DNA of 64,000 nucleotides from Bradyrhizobium japonicum USDA 6 (GTDB lineage Bacteria; Pseudomonadota; Alphaproteobacteria; Rhizobiales; Xanthobacteraceae). The stretch covers positions 2,706,001 through 2,770,000 of the forward strand of contig NC_017249.1 in assembly GCF_000284375.1 (NCBI RefSeq), given 5' to 3'. The translations under genes and the position numbers were made by a program. Under the pieces are notes generated by a model. It did not search any database. It saw nothing but the letters and a program-made list of their open reading frames with translations, and was not told the DNA's origin. Positions 32,525 to 41,317 of the stretch are shown here, piece after piece (positions within the stretch are counted from its first letter, which is position 1; every line of letters starts with the position of its first letter).

Positions 32525-33337
32525 TCAGCCCACCGCGTTCCGCTTCAAAATCACCTCCATCGCCTCCGCAAAGCCGTCCTGTTCGTTGGTCGCGGTGACG
32601 TGGGTGGCCTGGTCCTTGACGCTGTCGGTGGCATTGCCCATGGCGATCGAGGTGCCGCTGACGCGGAACATCGCAAGGTCGTTCTGCATGTCGCCGATGG
32701 TGGCGACCGCGTCGGTCGAAATACCAACGCGCTTGGCTATGGCCTGCACGAAGGTGCCCTTGTCGAAGCCGGGCGGCGTGATGTCGAGATAATAAGTCTG
32801 CGAGCGCACCGCGGTGGCCGCGCTGCCGAGCGCCTCCTGCATCGCCTTCTCGCAACGCTCCAGGCCGGCCGCATCGGCGCTGGCGCCGACGATCTTGCAG
32901 GCGCTGGTGAGATACGGCGCAAAATCCGTCACGATGGTCGGGGCGGAGCGGATCGTGTGCTCTTCATGCGCGACGTATTTCCCGCTGGGATTGTCGATCA
33001 GCCATTTGTCGGTGGTGAAGAGCCAGATGTCGGCACCGAACTCGCGGAGGATTTTTAGCGACCGTTCGGCGGCGCTCGCCGGGATCAGGTGCTGCTCGAC
33101 CGGATGCATCTCGGGATCGACGATCGAGGAGCCGTTGAACGGGCCGATCGGCAGCCAGAGCGCCAGCGGCTCGATCAGGAACCGCATGCCGATCGCGGGG
33201 CGGCTGGAGGTGATGGTGAAGCCGATGCCGGCCTTGTGCAGCCGCTGGACCGCGGACCGCGCGCGCTCCGTCAGCGTCTTGTCCTTGGTCAGCAGCGTGC
33301 CGTCGACGTCGGAGACGACCAGTGAGATTTTCGTCAT
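32525..33337 (-). CDS. HAD-superfamily hydrolase, Cof type
   Basis: A 270-residue haloacid-dehalogenase phosphatase. Nucleophile motif VSDVDGTLL at the N-terminus, second motif in TITSSRP, Lys before GISTDAVATIGDMQNDLAMF (metal-binding aspartates), with a class IIB cap between. Such enzymes dephosphorylate sugar phosphates or flavin precursors. Operon position after gluconokinase suggests a sugar-phosphate substrate, unproven. 25 bp downstream of gntK. Confidence 0.87.
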   Translation of the reverse strand: MTKISLVVSDVDGTLLTKDKTLTERARSAVQRLHKAGIGFTITSSRPAIGMRFLIEPLALWLPIGPFNGSSIVDPEMHPVEQHLIPASAAERSLKILREFGADIWLFTTDKWLIDNPSGKYVAHEEHTIRSAPTIVTDFAPYLTSACKIVGASADAAGLERCEKAMQEALGSAATAVRSQTYYLDITPPGFDKGTFVQAIAKRVGISTDAVATIGDMQNDLAMFRVSGTSIAMGNATDSVKDQATHVTATNEQDGFAEAMEVILKRNAVG

Positions 33338-33362
33338 GGCAGGACCTCAGGGTTTCTCGGCC

Positions 33363-33893
33363 TCAGCGTTTCGCCCCGCTCAGCTTCAATTGCCGGACCA
33401 CGCCGTCGACGATCGCCTCGACGGACTCGTCGATCGAAACGGTGACGACGTGCTCGCCAGCCTCGGGCGGCTCCAGCGTCGTGAACTGGCTCGTCAGCAG
33501 TTCGGGCGGCATGAAATGGCCCTTGCGTTGGGCGAGGCGGGCGGCGATCAGTTCCCTGGTACCCCTCAGGAAGACGAAGCGGACGTCGTCGCGCCCACGC
33601 AGCAGCACGTCGCGATAGGTGTGCTTCAGTGCCGAGCAGGCGATGATCACGTGCTCGCCCTTGTCGCAGACCCGCGCGATCTCGTCGGCAATGGCGTTTA
33701 GCCAGGGCCAGCGGTCCTCGTCGGTGAGGGGATGGCCGGCCCGCATCTTCTCGACATTGCTGGCGGGGTGAAAGCTGTCGCCGTCCTCGAAACGCCAGCC
33801 GAGCCGCTGCCCGAGCGCCTCCGCAACCGTACTCTTGCCTGAACCCGACACGCCCATCACGATCAACGCACAAGGTGCTTCAACGCCCGCCAC
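33363..33893 (-). CDS. gntK: gluconokinase
   Basis: A 176-residue P-loop kinase that makes 6-phosphogluconate from gluconate. Walker A is GVSGSGKST, followed by the family's FEDGDSFHPASNVEKMRAG and IACSALKHTYRDVLL. The start GTG at 33893 lies inside the end of pgl (14-base overlap) and has GGAGG about six bases upstream; a longer frame to 33980 is just pgl read in another frame. It feeds gluconate from outside the cell, for example made by PQQ-dependent dehydrogenases, into this operon's pathway. Confidence 0.93.
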   Translation of the reverse strand: MAGVEAPCALIVMGVSGSGKSTVAEALGQRLGWRFEDGDSFHPASNVEKMRAGHPLTDEDRWPWLNAIADEIARVCDKGEHVIIACSALKHTYRDVLLRGRDDVRFVFLRGTRELIAARLAQRKGHFMPPELLTSQFTTLEPPEAGEHVVTVSIDESVEAIVDGVVRQLKLSGAKR

Positions 33894-34629
33894 GAATTCC
33901 CTCCGGAAGCGCGGCCTGGTCGACCAGCCAGACGGTCTCACCATTCGAGCGCGCGCGTACAGCCGGCAGAGTCTCGCCATTGAGCAGGCGCGTCAAGATC
34001 GGCTGCTTGTCGTGCCCGGCAATCTCGAACAGCATTTCGCGGCAGGAGGCCAAGGCGGGCAGGGTCAGCGACACCCGCGGCACGAACGGCGCGACATTGG
34101 CCTTGGGGACGCCGACCACCCAGCGGATGGTCTCCTCGATCGCGGGGTAGCCGGGGAAGAGCGAGGCGGTGTGGCCGTCGGGGCCCGCGCCCATCAGGAC
34201 CATGTCGAACAGCGGCCGTGCCGGATCGAGGTTTTTGGCACCGTAGAAGGACTGAAGCTCGCGCGCGTAGGCCTCGGCACCCGCTTCGGGGCTTTCAGCC
34301 GTGGTCGGGATCGGGTGAATATGGCCAGACGGCGCACTGCGGTCGAGAAAGGTCGCGCGCGCGACTGCCATGTTGTTGAGGGGATCGCTCGAAGGCACGA
34401 AACGCTCGTCACCGATGAACCAGTGCACGCGGTCCCACGGGATCTTGCCGCGATACACGTCGCTGCCGAGCAATTGATAGAGCTTCCTCGGGCTGGAGCC
34501 GCCGGTGAGGCAGATCGCGATCCGCCCGGGATTGGTGGCGATCCGCGCCATCACCCGTTCGGCCGCGGCCTGCGCCAGCGCCTCGGCGTCGGCCTCGACG
34601 ATCAGTTTCGGCTGGTCGGCCGCTGCCAT
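33880..34629 (-). CDS. pgl: 6-phosphogluconolactonase
   Basis: A 249-residue enzyme that hydrolyses 6-phosphogluconolactone from Zwf. Family motifs: AICLTGGSSPRKLYQLL, WFIGDERFVP and LMGAGPDGHTASLFPG. The ATG at 34629 overlaps the zwf stop (TGATG); a GTG one codon earlier is also possible. It overlaps gntK by 14 bases. Confidence 0.95.
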   Translation of the reverse strand: MAAADQPKLIVEADAEALAQAAAERVMARIATNPGRIAICLTGGSSPRKLYQLLGSDVYRGKIPWDRVHWFIGDERFVPSSDPLNNMAVARATFLDRSAPSGHIHPIPTTAESPEAGAEAYARELQSFYGAKNLDPARPLFDMVLMGAGPDGHTASLFPGYPAIEETIRWVVGVPKANVAPFVPRVSLTLPALASCREMLFEIAGHDKQPILTRLLNGETLPAVRARSNGETVWLVDQAALPEGIRGGR

Positions 34630-36140
34630 CACGAATACTTCCGCCAGCTGCGCCCGTCGCGCCGGAGTAGTTCATCGGCGCAGGCCGGGCCGTCGCTGCC
34701 GGCGTCATAGGTCTCGATGCCGTTGGTGCCTTCACTTTTCCAGGCGTCCAGGAACGGCTGCACCGCCTGCCATCCGGCCTCGATGCCGTCGGCGCGCTGG
34801 AACAGGATGTTGTCGCCGATCATGCAGTCGTAGATCAGCGTCTCATAGCCGGTCGAGGGGTCGGCGCGGAAATAGTCGCCGTAGCGGAATTTCATCTCGA
34901 CGCCGTCGATGGTGACGCTCGGCCCCGGAATCTTGGCATTGAACTGAAGCTCGATGGTCTCGGTCGGTGCGATGCCGATGGTGAGGAAGTTCTGCGACAG
35001 GCGGTCGACCGTCGTGCCTGAGAACATCGACAGCGGCGCCTGCTTGAACTTGATCGCGACTTCGGTTCGCTTGTGGCCGAGCGCCTTGCCGGTGCGCAGA
35101 TAGAACGGTACGCCGGCCCAGCGCCAATTGTCGATCATCAGTTTGAGCGCGACAAAGGTCTCGGTGGTGCTGCCGGGCTTGACATCCTCGGTCTTGCGAT
35201 AGTCGGTGATCTCGTCGTCGCCGATGCGGCCTGCCAGATATTGCGCCCGCACGGAGTTCTTCAGCGCTTCCTCGCGGCTCGGCTGCTGGATCGACGTCAG
35301 CACGTCGGCCTTCTCGGAGCGCACGGAATGCGCGTCGAAGCGCGCCGGCGGCTCCATCGCAACCAGCGACATCAGCTGGAACAGATGGTTCGGCACCATG
35401 TCACGCAGCGCGCCGGTGGCGTCGTAGAAGCCGCCGCGATGGCCGACGCCGAGCTTCTCCTCCACCGTGATCTGGATGTGGTCGATGTGGTTGCGATTCC
35501 AGATCGGCTCGAACATGCCGTTGGCGAAGCGCAGCACCATGATGTTCTGCACCGTCTCCTTGCCGAGATAGTGATCGATCCGGTAGATCTGGTGCTCGTC
35601 CATGATCTTCAGCAGCTCGGCATTCAGCGCCTTGGCCGAGGCGAGGTCGGTGCCGAACGGCTTCTCGATCACGAGCCGCCGCCAGGCGCCGTTCTCCTTC
35701 ATCATGCCGGTGCGGCCGAGCTCGCGCGCGGTCGGCGCGAAGGCGGCGGGCGGCGTTGCCAGATAGAACAGGCGGTTGCCGCCGGTGTCCTGCGCGCATT
35801 CCAGCGAATCCAGATGCTCGCGCAGGCGGTCGAAGGACGGTGGATCCTTCGGATCGGCCTCGACGAAGGTCACGCATTCCAGCAGCTTCCGGGCAATGTC
35901 GTCGTCCACGGGCCGCGTCGCGAATTGCCGCAGACCCTTCAGCAGGCTGTCGCGCAGCTCGTCATCGGACTGGCGGTTGCGGGCCACGCCGACGACGCAG
36001 AACTTCTCCGGTAACAGGTGCTCGGCGGCGAGATTGTAGAGCGACGGCAGCACCAGCCGATGGGTGAGGTCACCGGTCGCGCCAAAGATGACGAAGGCGC
36101 AATTTTCGGGCTTGCGCTTGGCCTGCGGGTCTTTTGTCAC
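34629..36140 (-). CDS. zwf: glucose-6-phosphate dehydrogenase
   Basis: A 503-residue enzyme that oxidises glucose-6-phosphate to the lactone, usually with NADP+. Nucleotide-binding FVIFGATGDLTHR is near residue 16-28, and the substrate/catalytic motif YRIDHYLGKETVQN is present, with VIEKPFGTDLASA before it. Length is normal (E. coli 491). The intergenic gap from gnd is 40 bp. The product enters the Entner-Doudoroff route or, through gnd, the pentose phosphate pathway. Confidence 0.96.
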   Translation of the reverse strand: MTKDPQAKRKPENCAFVIFGATGDLTHRLVLPSLYNLAAEHLLPEKFCVVGVARNRQSDDELRDSLLKGLRQFATRPVDDDIARKLLECVTFVEADPKDPPSFDRLREHLDSLECAQDTGGNRLFYLATPPAAFAPTARELGRTGMMKENGAWRRLVIEKPFGTDLASAKALNAELLKIMDEHQIYRIDHYLGKETVQNIMVLRFANGMFEPIWNRNHIDHIQITVEEKLGVGHRGGFYDATGALRDMVPNHLFQLMSLVAMEPPARFDAHSVRSEKADVLTSIQQPSREEALKNSVRAQYLAGRIGDDEITDYRKTEDVKPGSTTETFVALKLMIDNWRWAGVPFYLRTGKALGHKRTEVAIKFKQAPLSMFSGTTVDRLSQNFLTIGIAPTETIELQFNAKIPGPSVTIDGVEMKFRYGDYFRADPSTGYETLIYDCMIGDNILFQRADGIEAGWQAVQPFLDAWKSEGTNGIETYDAGSDGPACADELLRRDGRSWRKYS

Positions 36141-36180
36141 GAATGATCGGCCTTCGCTCTGTTACCTGTTACTTCGGCTT

Positions 36181-37179
36181 TTATTTGGGTTTCGAAGCGC
36201 CCGGCTGCTTCGGCTCCTTGTGGCCGCCGAAACCCGCGCGCATCGCGGAGAGAATTTTTTCGGCGAAGGTGTGTTCCTTGCGGGAACGGAAACGTGTGTA
36301 GAGGGCGGCGGTCAAAACTTCGGCCGGCACGGCCTCGTCGATCGCGGCATTCACGGTCCAGCGGCCTTCGCCGGAATCCTCGACGAAGCCGGAATATTCC
36401 GCAAGCGCAGGGCTGTCGGCGAGCGCCGTCGAGGTGAGGTCGAGCAACCAGGACGGGATCACGCTGCCGCGCCGCCACACCTCGGCGATGTCGGCAAGGT
36501 CGAAATCGTAGCGATGATCGACCGGCAAAGCCTCGATGTTGGCATTCTTGAGGATGTCGAAACCTTCGGCATAGGCCTGCATCAGGCCGTATTCGATGCC
36601 GTTGTGGATCATCTTGACGAAATGGCCGGCGCCCACGGGACCTGCATGGATGTAGCCCTGCTCGATGCGGGGATCGCGCCCCTCACGTCCTTCCGTGCGC
36701 GGAATGTCGCCGGCGCCGGGCGCGAGCGCGGCGAAGATCGGATCGAGCCGGTCGACCACCTGCTTCTCGCCGCCGATCATCATGCAATAGCCGCGGTCGA
36801 GCCCCCAGACGCCGCCTGAGGTGCCGACGTCGACATAATGGATGCCGCGTTCCTTCAGCGCCTTGCCGCGGCGGACGTCGTCCTGCCAGAACGTGTTGCC
36901 GCCGTCGATGATGACGTCGCCGGCCTGCATCACGGCCGCGATCGTGTCGATCGTCGTCTCGGTGATGTGGCCGGCCGGCAGCATCACCCACGCCGCGCGC
37001 GGCCGCTCCAGTTTGGCGACGAACTCCTCCAGCGTCGCCGAACCCTGTGCGCCGTCTGCGGCGAGACCCGCGACGGCCTTGGCGTCCTTGTCGTAGACCA
37101 CGGTCGTATGACCGTGGCGCATTAGGCGGCGAACGATGTTGCCGCCCATCCGGCCGAGGCCGATCATGCCGAGTTGCAT
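36181..37179 (-). CDS. gnd: 6-phosphogluconate dehydrogenase (decarboxylating), short NAD-type
   Basis: A 332-residue enzyme giving ribulose-5-phosphate, CO2 and NAD(P)H. It belongs to the short (about 300-330 residue) class, not the 470-residue class. The Rossmann motif [10 protein letters not shown] is followed by [10 protein letters not shown]; the acidic residues at 30 and 32 at the end of beta-2 predict NAD+ rather than NADP+. [21 protein letters not shown] and [20 protein letters not shown] are family signatures. 12 bp after tal-pgi. Confidence 0.95.
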   Translation of the reverse strand: MQLGMIGLGRMGGNIVRRLMRHGHTTVVYDKDAKAVAGLAADGAQGSATLEEFVAKLERPRAAWVMLPAGHITETTIDTIAAVMQAGDVIIDGGNTFWQDDVRRGKALKERGIHYVDVGTSGGVWGLDRGYCMMIGGEKQVVDRLDPIFAALAPGAGDIPRTEGREGRDPRIEQGYIHAGPVGAGHFVKMIHNGIEYGLMQAYAEGFDILKNANIEALPVDHRYDFDLADIAEVWRRGSVIPSWLLDLTSTALADSPALAEYSGFVEDSGEGRWTVNAAIDEAVPAEVLTAALYTRFRSRKEHTFAEKILSAMRAGFGGHKEPKQPGASKPK

Positions 37180-37191
37180 CGAGAGATTCCC

Positions 37192-40041
37192 TTAGTTCAG
37201 CGCATCGTTAAGCGCCGCGTTGAGCGCCGCGAGACCTTTCTTGAGCCCGCCCTTGAGGTGGACCCGGAGCGCGCGCCGGCCGCGCTCGGTGAGCACGTCG
37301 AAGTCGCCGCGCGCCTGCGCGGCCTTGATCACGCCGAAGCTCGCCTTCTGGCCCGGCACCGACAAGTCCTTGGCATCGTCGGCGGTGATCTGGAGAAACA
37401 CGCCGCTGTCGGGCCCGCCCTTGTAGGCCTGCCCGGTCGAATGCAGGAAGCGCGGTCCGAACTCGGCGCAGGTCGCGACGTGACGCTTCTCGCGCACTTC
37501 GAGACGCATCGTCTGGAGTGCGTCGATCGTCGCCTTGTCGCGCGCGATGTAGCCGAGCAGGGCGACATAGTCGCCATGGCCCGAGCGGGAGAGATGCGCC
37601 TTCAGCCACGAGGTGAGGTCGCCGTTGGCGCCGGCGGCGCGCAGCGCCGTGGCGTTGGCCTCGTCGGTGTAGAGGTCGGCCTCGTCGGTGCTGACCACCG
37701 GCTGTTCGGCCGGCAACGCACCGGTCTTCTCGAACGACGCGGTGAGCTCGCGGGTCTTGATCTTGGCCGCTTCCACGTCCGGCTGGTCGAACGGGTTGAT
37801 GCCGAGGATGCTGCCCGCGACTGCCGTCGCCATCTCGAAGCGGAAGAACTCCTGGCCGAGATGGTCGATCGATTTCATCACGATGCGCACGACGGGATGG
37901 CCGGCGGCTTCGACCGCGGCAAGCTTGGAGTCATGCGCGGCGTCCGCTTCACCTTCGGTGCGAATGTCGATGAAGAAGCGGTCGTTGCCGTACAGCGCGG
38001 GCTCGCCCAGCGGCTCGCCGGCGATCGGGATCAGGCCCTTGCCTTCCTTGCCGGTCGATTCCGCGATCAGCTGCTCGGCCCAGGCGCCGAAATCGGCGAT
38101 CTTCTTCGACGACAGGATCGTCACCTTGTCGCGGCCTTCGAGGCCGGCGAGGCCCATGGCGAGGCCGAGCTGGACGCCCGGGTTCTCACCTGGCGGCACG
38201 TCCGGTCCGCAGGAGCGGGCCATGGAGAGCGCGTGTTTGATCAGCGTCTTGACGTCGATGCCCGCGGTTGCCGCCGGCACCAGGCCGAACGGCGAGAGCA
38301 CCGAATAGCGGCCGCCGATCGAGGGTTCGCCATGGAAGATGCGGGCGTAGTCGAGGCTCTTCGCCGCCTTCTCCAGCGACGAGCCGGGATCGGTCACCGC
38401 GATGAAGCGATGGCCGGTCTTCACTTTCGGCCCGACCGCCTGTGCGACGCGTTCGTGGAAATAATCCTTCATCGCGTTCGGCTCGGTCGTCCCGCCGGAT
38501 TTGCTGGATACGATGAACACGGTGTTGGCGATGTCGATCCTGGCCTCCATTGCCCGGACCTGTGCCGGATCGGTGGAATCCAGCACGTGCAATTTCGGGA
38601 AGCCGGACTTCCGCGCAAAAGTCTCGGCCAGTACCTCGGGGCCAAGGCTCGATCCGCCCATGCCGAGCACGACGGCATCGGAGAACTTTTGGCCCTTCAC
38701 GCGGCTCGCATAGTCCTCATAGTCGGCGACGTCGGCCTTCGCCGCGCTGTCGAGCCAGCCGAGCCATTTGTCCTCGTCGGTGCCGGTCCAGACGGATTTG
38801 TCGTGCTGCCACAGCCTGCGGATCTTTGCCGACGCGCGCCATTCCTCGGTGCTCTTGGCCACCGCCTTGCCGAGGCCGTCGCCGAGCGAGAGAAGCTGGT
38901 AGTCGATCGCGGGCCCGAGCACGGTTGCCCGCTTGTGGGCGACGGCGCCATAGAGCTTGTCGGCGGCATCGGCGAACTGCTTGACGCCGTCCTTGACGAG
39001 TTCCTTGGTGATTGCCTCGAGCGAGACGCCGGAGCGCTCCAGTTCTTCCAGTACGCGGCGGGCGTCGTCGACGTTCTCTTCAAGGCTGTCGCGCGGCTTG
39101 CCGTGGTCGCGGAAAGCATCGAGCGTCGCCGGCGGCACGGTATTGATGGTGTCGGGGCCGATCAGCTCCTCGACATAGAGGACGTCGCTGTAATCCTTGT
39201 TCTTGGTGCCGGTGGAGGCCCACAGCATCCGCTGCGGCTTGGCGCCCTTGGCAGCGAGCTTGTCCCAGCGCGGGCCGGAAAACAGGCGCTTGTAATCCTG
39301 GTAGGCGACCTTGGCGTTGGCGATCGCGACCTTGCCCTTCAGCGCGGCGAGCCGCTCCTTCTCGGATGGATCGTTGGCGCGGGCGATCTTCTCGTCGAGC
39401 TGCTTGTCGACGACCGAGTCGATGCGGCTGACGAAGAAGCTCGCGACGCTCGCCACGTGGGACGGGTCGCCGCCGCCGGCGACGTATTTTTCCAGACCGG
39501 CGAGATAGGCCTCGGCGACCTGGAGGTAGACGTCCCTGGCGAACAACAGCGTGATGTTGATGCTGATGCCGTCGCCGATCAGCGTCTCGATCGCCGGCAG
39601 GCCCTCCGGCGTCGCCGGCACCTTCACCATCAGGTTCTTGCGGTCGACATCCTTCCAGAGCCGCCGCGCCTCGGCGACCGTGCCGGCGGTGTCCATCGCC
39701 AGATAGGGCGAGACTTCCAGGCTGACATAGCCGTCGCCGCCCTTCAGGCGGTCATAGACCGGGCGGAGCACGTCCGCGGCGTTCTGGATGTCCTCGATCG
39801 CGACGGCTTCGAACAGGTCGGCCACGGTCCGGTCGCCGCGCTTCAGCGCCTTGCCGATCGGGGCGTCATACTCGTCCGAGCTGCCGATCGCCTTCTCGAA
39901 GATCGACGGGTTGGAGGTGACGCCCTTGACGCCGTCGGTGTCAATCAGCCGCTTCAGGTCGCCCTTGGCGATGAAGCCACGGGCAAGGAAGTCCAGCCAG
40001 ACGGCTTGTCCGTGCTTTTCCAGTTCTTTGACGGGATTCAT
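37192..40041 (-). CDS. tal-pgi: bifunctional transaldolase / glucose-6-phosphate isomerase
   Basis: A 949-residue fusion. Residues about 1-365 are transaldolase, starting MNPVKELEKHGQAVWLDFL, with GVTSNPSIFEKAI and the Schiff-base Lys in LMVKVPATPEGLPA. The rest is phosphoglucose isomerase, with VLGMGGSSLGPEV and IVSSKSGGTTEPN. The fusion couples erythrose/sedoheptulose transfer to recycling of fructose-6-phosphate to glucose-6-phosphate, the substrate of Zwf encoded downstream. First gene of the operon; a GGAG lies 13 bases before the ATG, longer than ideal. Confidence 0.95.
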   Translation of the reverse strand: MNPVKELEKHGQAVWLDFLARGFIAKGDLKRLIDTDGVKGVTSNPSIFEKAIGSSDEYDAPIGKALKRGDRTVADLFEAVAIEDIQNAADVLRPVYDRLKGGDGYVSLEVSPYLAMDTAGTVAEARRLWKDVDRKNLMVKVPATPEGLPAIETLIGDGISINITLLFARDVYLQVAEAYLAGLEKYVAGGGDPSHVASVASFFVSRIDSVVDKQLDEKIARANDPSEKERLAALKGKVAIANAKVAYQDYKRLFSGPRWDKLAAKGAKPQRMLWASTGTKNKDYSDVLYVEELIGPDTINTVPPATLDAFRDHGKPRDSLEENVDDARRVLEELERSGVSLEAITKELVKDGVKQFADAADKLYGAVAHKRATVLGPAIDYQLLSLGDGLGKAVAKSTEEWRASAKIRRLWQHDKSVWTGTDEDKWLGWLDSAAKADVADYEDYASRVKGQKFSDAVVLGMGGSSLGPEVLAETFARKSGFPKLHVLDSTDPAQVRAMEARIDIANTVFIVSSKSGGTTEPNAMKDYFHERVAQAVGPKVKTGHRFIAVTDPGSSLEKAAKSLDYARIFHGEPSIGGRYSVLSPFGLVPAATAGIDVKTLIKHALSMARSCGPDVPPGENPGVQLGLAMGLAGLEGRDKVTILSSKKIADFGAWAEQLIAESTGKEGKGLIPIAGEPLGEPALYGNDRFFIDIRTEGEADAAHDSKLAAVEAAGHPVVRIVMKSIDHLGQEFFRFEMATAVAGSILGINPFDQPDVEAAKIKTRELTASFEKTGALPAEQPVVSTDEADLYTDEANATALRAAGANGDLTSWLKAHLSRSGHGDYVALLGYIARDKATIDALQTMRLEVREKRHVATCAEFGPRFLHSTGQAYKGGPDSGVFLQITADDAKDLSVPGQKASFGVIKAAQARGDFDVLTERGRRALRVHLKGGLKKGLAALNAALNDALN

Positions 40042-40364
40042 GATGATTATTTATCTCCAAGCCTGCGGGCGAGGGGTTTCCGCCCCGGTCCTGACGCGCT
40101 ATCCTCTAGCCTACATGCTCCCGGGAGGGAACCAATCAAGGGGATAGGCGTCTACCCTCCAGTGTAACTCCGTCGCGATCATGGCGATCCAGGCGGAAGT
40201 AGCCGTGTTGCGTAAAAAGTCGTCGGCCGGAGCAGTGGCCAGGGCTCGTTACGCAACGGAGCCGCTTCGTCTCGTCAGCCCAGTCTGCGTGGAGTGTCAT
40301 CTGCGGATTACGGTCCGCCTGATAGATCGTCGCTCGGCCGCGAATGGCCATGCTGGGGAAGAGC
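40042..40364. other. intergenic region between tal-pgi and the divergent membrane-protein gene
   Basis: No supported gene. It holds the promoters of both divergent units. A GGAAC box (40128-40132) followed after 16 bases by CGTC (40149-40152) points towards the plus-strand gene and differs from the EcfG pattern by one base. A minus-strand frame (40136-40366) is open but has no ribosome site and no recognisable family, so I do not call it. Confidence 0.4.
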
Positions 40365-41018
40365 ATGCACGCACATCACGACCGCCTGACGCTCGCTGCT
40401 GCCGACAGTCCGCAATCGGTCGCGCCGGCCGCATGCATCGATGCGACCCACGATCTCGAAATCAGCCCATGTACGACCCAGCTGCGGCTGCTGGTCGCGG
40501 CGGGCTTCGCATTGACCCTGTTCAGCGCGACCCTTGCTTTCGACTGGTGGGACGGTCTGGGCGACTACGATACGACGGTCGGCTATGCCGGCGTCGTGCT
40601 GTTCGGCCTGGTGACCGGCCGGCTGATCTGGCTGCTGCCCGCCGAGCGGGGACCGGTGGTGATCGTCACCCCCTATGGCATCCGCGACCTCCGCATTGGC
40701 AATGAATTTCTGCTGTGGGACTCGATTGCGGAGATTTCGGCTGAGGAAAGCCGCGGCCACAAGGCGATCGTGCTGACGCTGACGCCGGCCTTGCAGCGGC
40801 AGCTCTGCACCATGAGCACCTTGGCGCCCCGTGCGGAGAACGAACGGCAGAATGAACGGCAGAATGAACGGATTGTCATCCGCTCCGAGGGGTTGGCGAC
40901 CGATTTTGATACACTGCTGCGCGCTTGCCGCGATTGTCATGCCGCGAGCGCTGTGCGCACCGCATTGCAGCAGGAATATGAACGCGGCACGCAGGGCTTC
41001 GCCGTACAAGCGTCATAA
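40365..41018 (+). CDS. STM3941-like inner-membrane protein, copy A
   Basis: A 217-residue protein with two membrane segments after a polar N-terminus (LRLLVAAGFALTLFSATLAF and YAGVVLFGLVTGRLIWLL) and a soluble part with IVTPYGIRDLRIGNEFLLWDSI, typical of the STM3941 family (PH-like domain). Function unknown. The start at 40365 has GGGGAA six bases upstream; in-frame ATGs at 40344 and 40350 are alternatives. A paralogue lies at 49176. A 12-bp repeat in the coding sequence gives ENERQNERQNER. Confidence 0.75.
   Translation: MHAHHDRLTLAAADSPQSVAPAACIDATHDLEISPCTTQLRLLVAAGFALTLFSATLAFDWWDGLGDYDTTVGYAGVVLFGLVTGRLIWLLPAERGPVVIVTPYGIRDLRIGNEFLLWDSIAEISAEESRGHKAIVLTLTPALQRQLCTMSTLAPRAENERQNERQNERIVIRSEGLATDFDTLLRACRDCHAASAVRTALQQEYERGTQGFAVQAS
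40842..40871 (+). repeat. 12-bp tandem repeat, 2.5 copies
   Basis: The unit GAACGGCAGAAT occurs at 40842-40853 and 40854-40865, followed by half a unit. It is in frame in the membrane-protein gene and encodes NERQ repeats, a charged insertion not present in the paralogue at 49176. In-frame slippage could change its length without frameshift. Confidence 0.9.
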
Positions 41019-41257
41019 GATTGCCGCTCGTAGATCGCTCCATGTTGCAGTGCCGGATGGGCTCATCCCCGGTAATGCCCGGATGTTGCGACCAAGTGAC
41101 ATTTTCTGGAAATGAGCGAAGATAGATACAGATTCGCACAAATTACAGGCATGTGCCTGTTCGTAACTCAATGAGTGCCTACGTTGTGCGTTGCGTCGTG
41201 TCGGCACCAGGGTGTCCAATGATCGTCATGTGCTCACGCTGATTCGAAATGGCCTGA
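41019..41257. other. intergenic region upstream of prkA
   Basis: About 240 bp, lower in GC than its surroundings, without a supported gene. I see no sigma-54 -24/-12 pair. The EcfG promoter of prkA follows it directly. Confidence 0.5.
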
Positions 41258-41283
41258 GGAACGGTCCGGTAACTGCTTTCGTT
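41258..41283 (+). promoter_or_regulatory. exact EcfG (general stress sigma) promoter of prkA
   Basis: GGAAC (41258-41262), 17-base spacer, CGTT (41280-41283): a complete match to the consensus GGAAC-N16/17-CGTT of the alphaproteobacterial extracytoplasmic sigma factor EcfG/RpoE2. Transcription would begin near 41290, about 28 bases before the prkA ATG. This places prkA-yeaH-spoVR under the general stress response. Confidence 0.75.
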
Positions 41284-41317
41284 TCAGCTTGTGGCGGAAC
41301 TCACGCGGAGAGGGATC

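Noticed and set aside
36245-36260. T6 run in gnd as a terminator
   Set aside because: The run is on the strand opposite to gnd transcription and has no preceding stable stem.
40136-40366. 76-codon minus-strand frame upstream of tal-pgi
   Set aside because: No ribosome site before any of its starts and no recognisable domain; it lies in the divergent promoter region.
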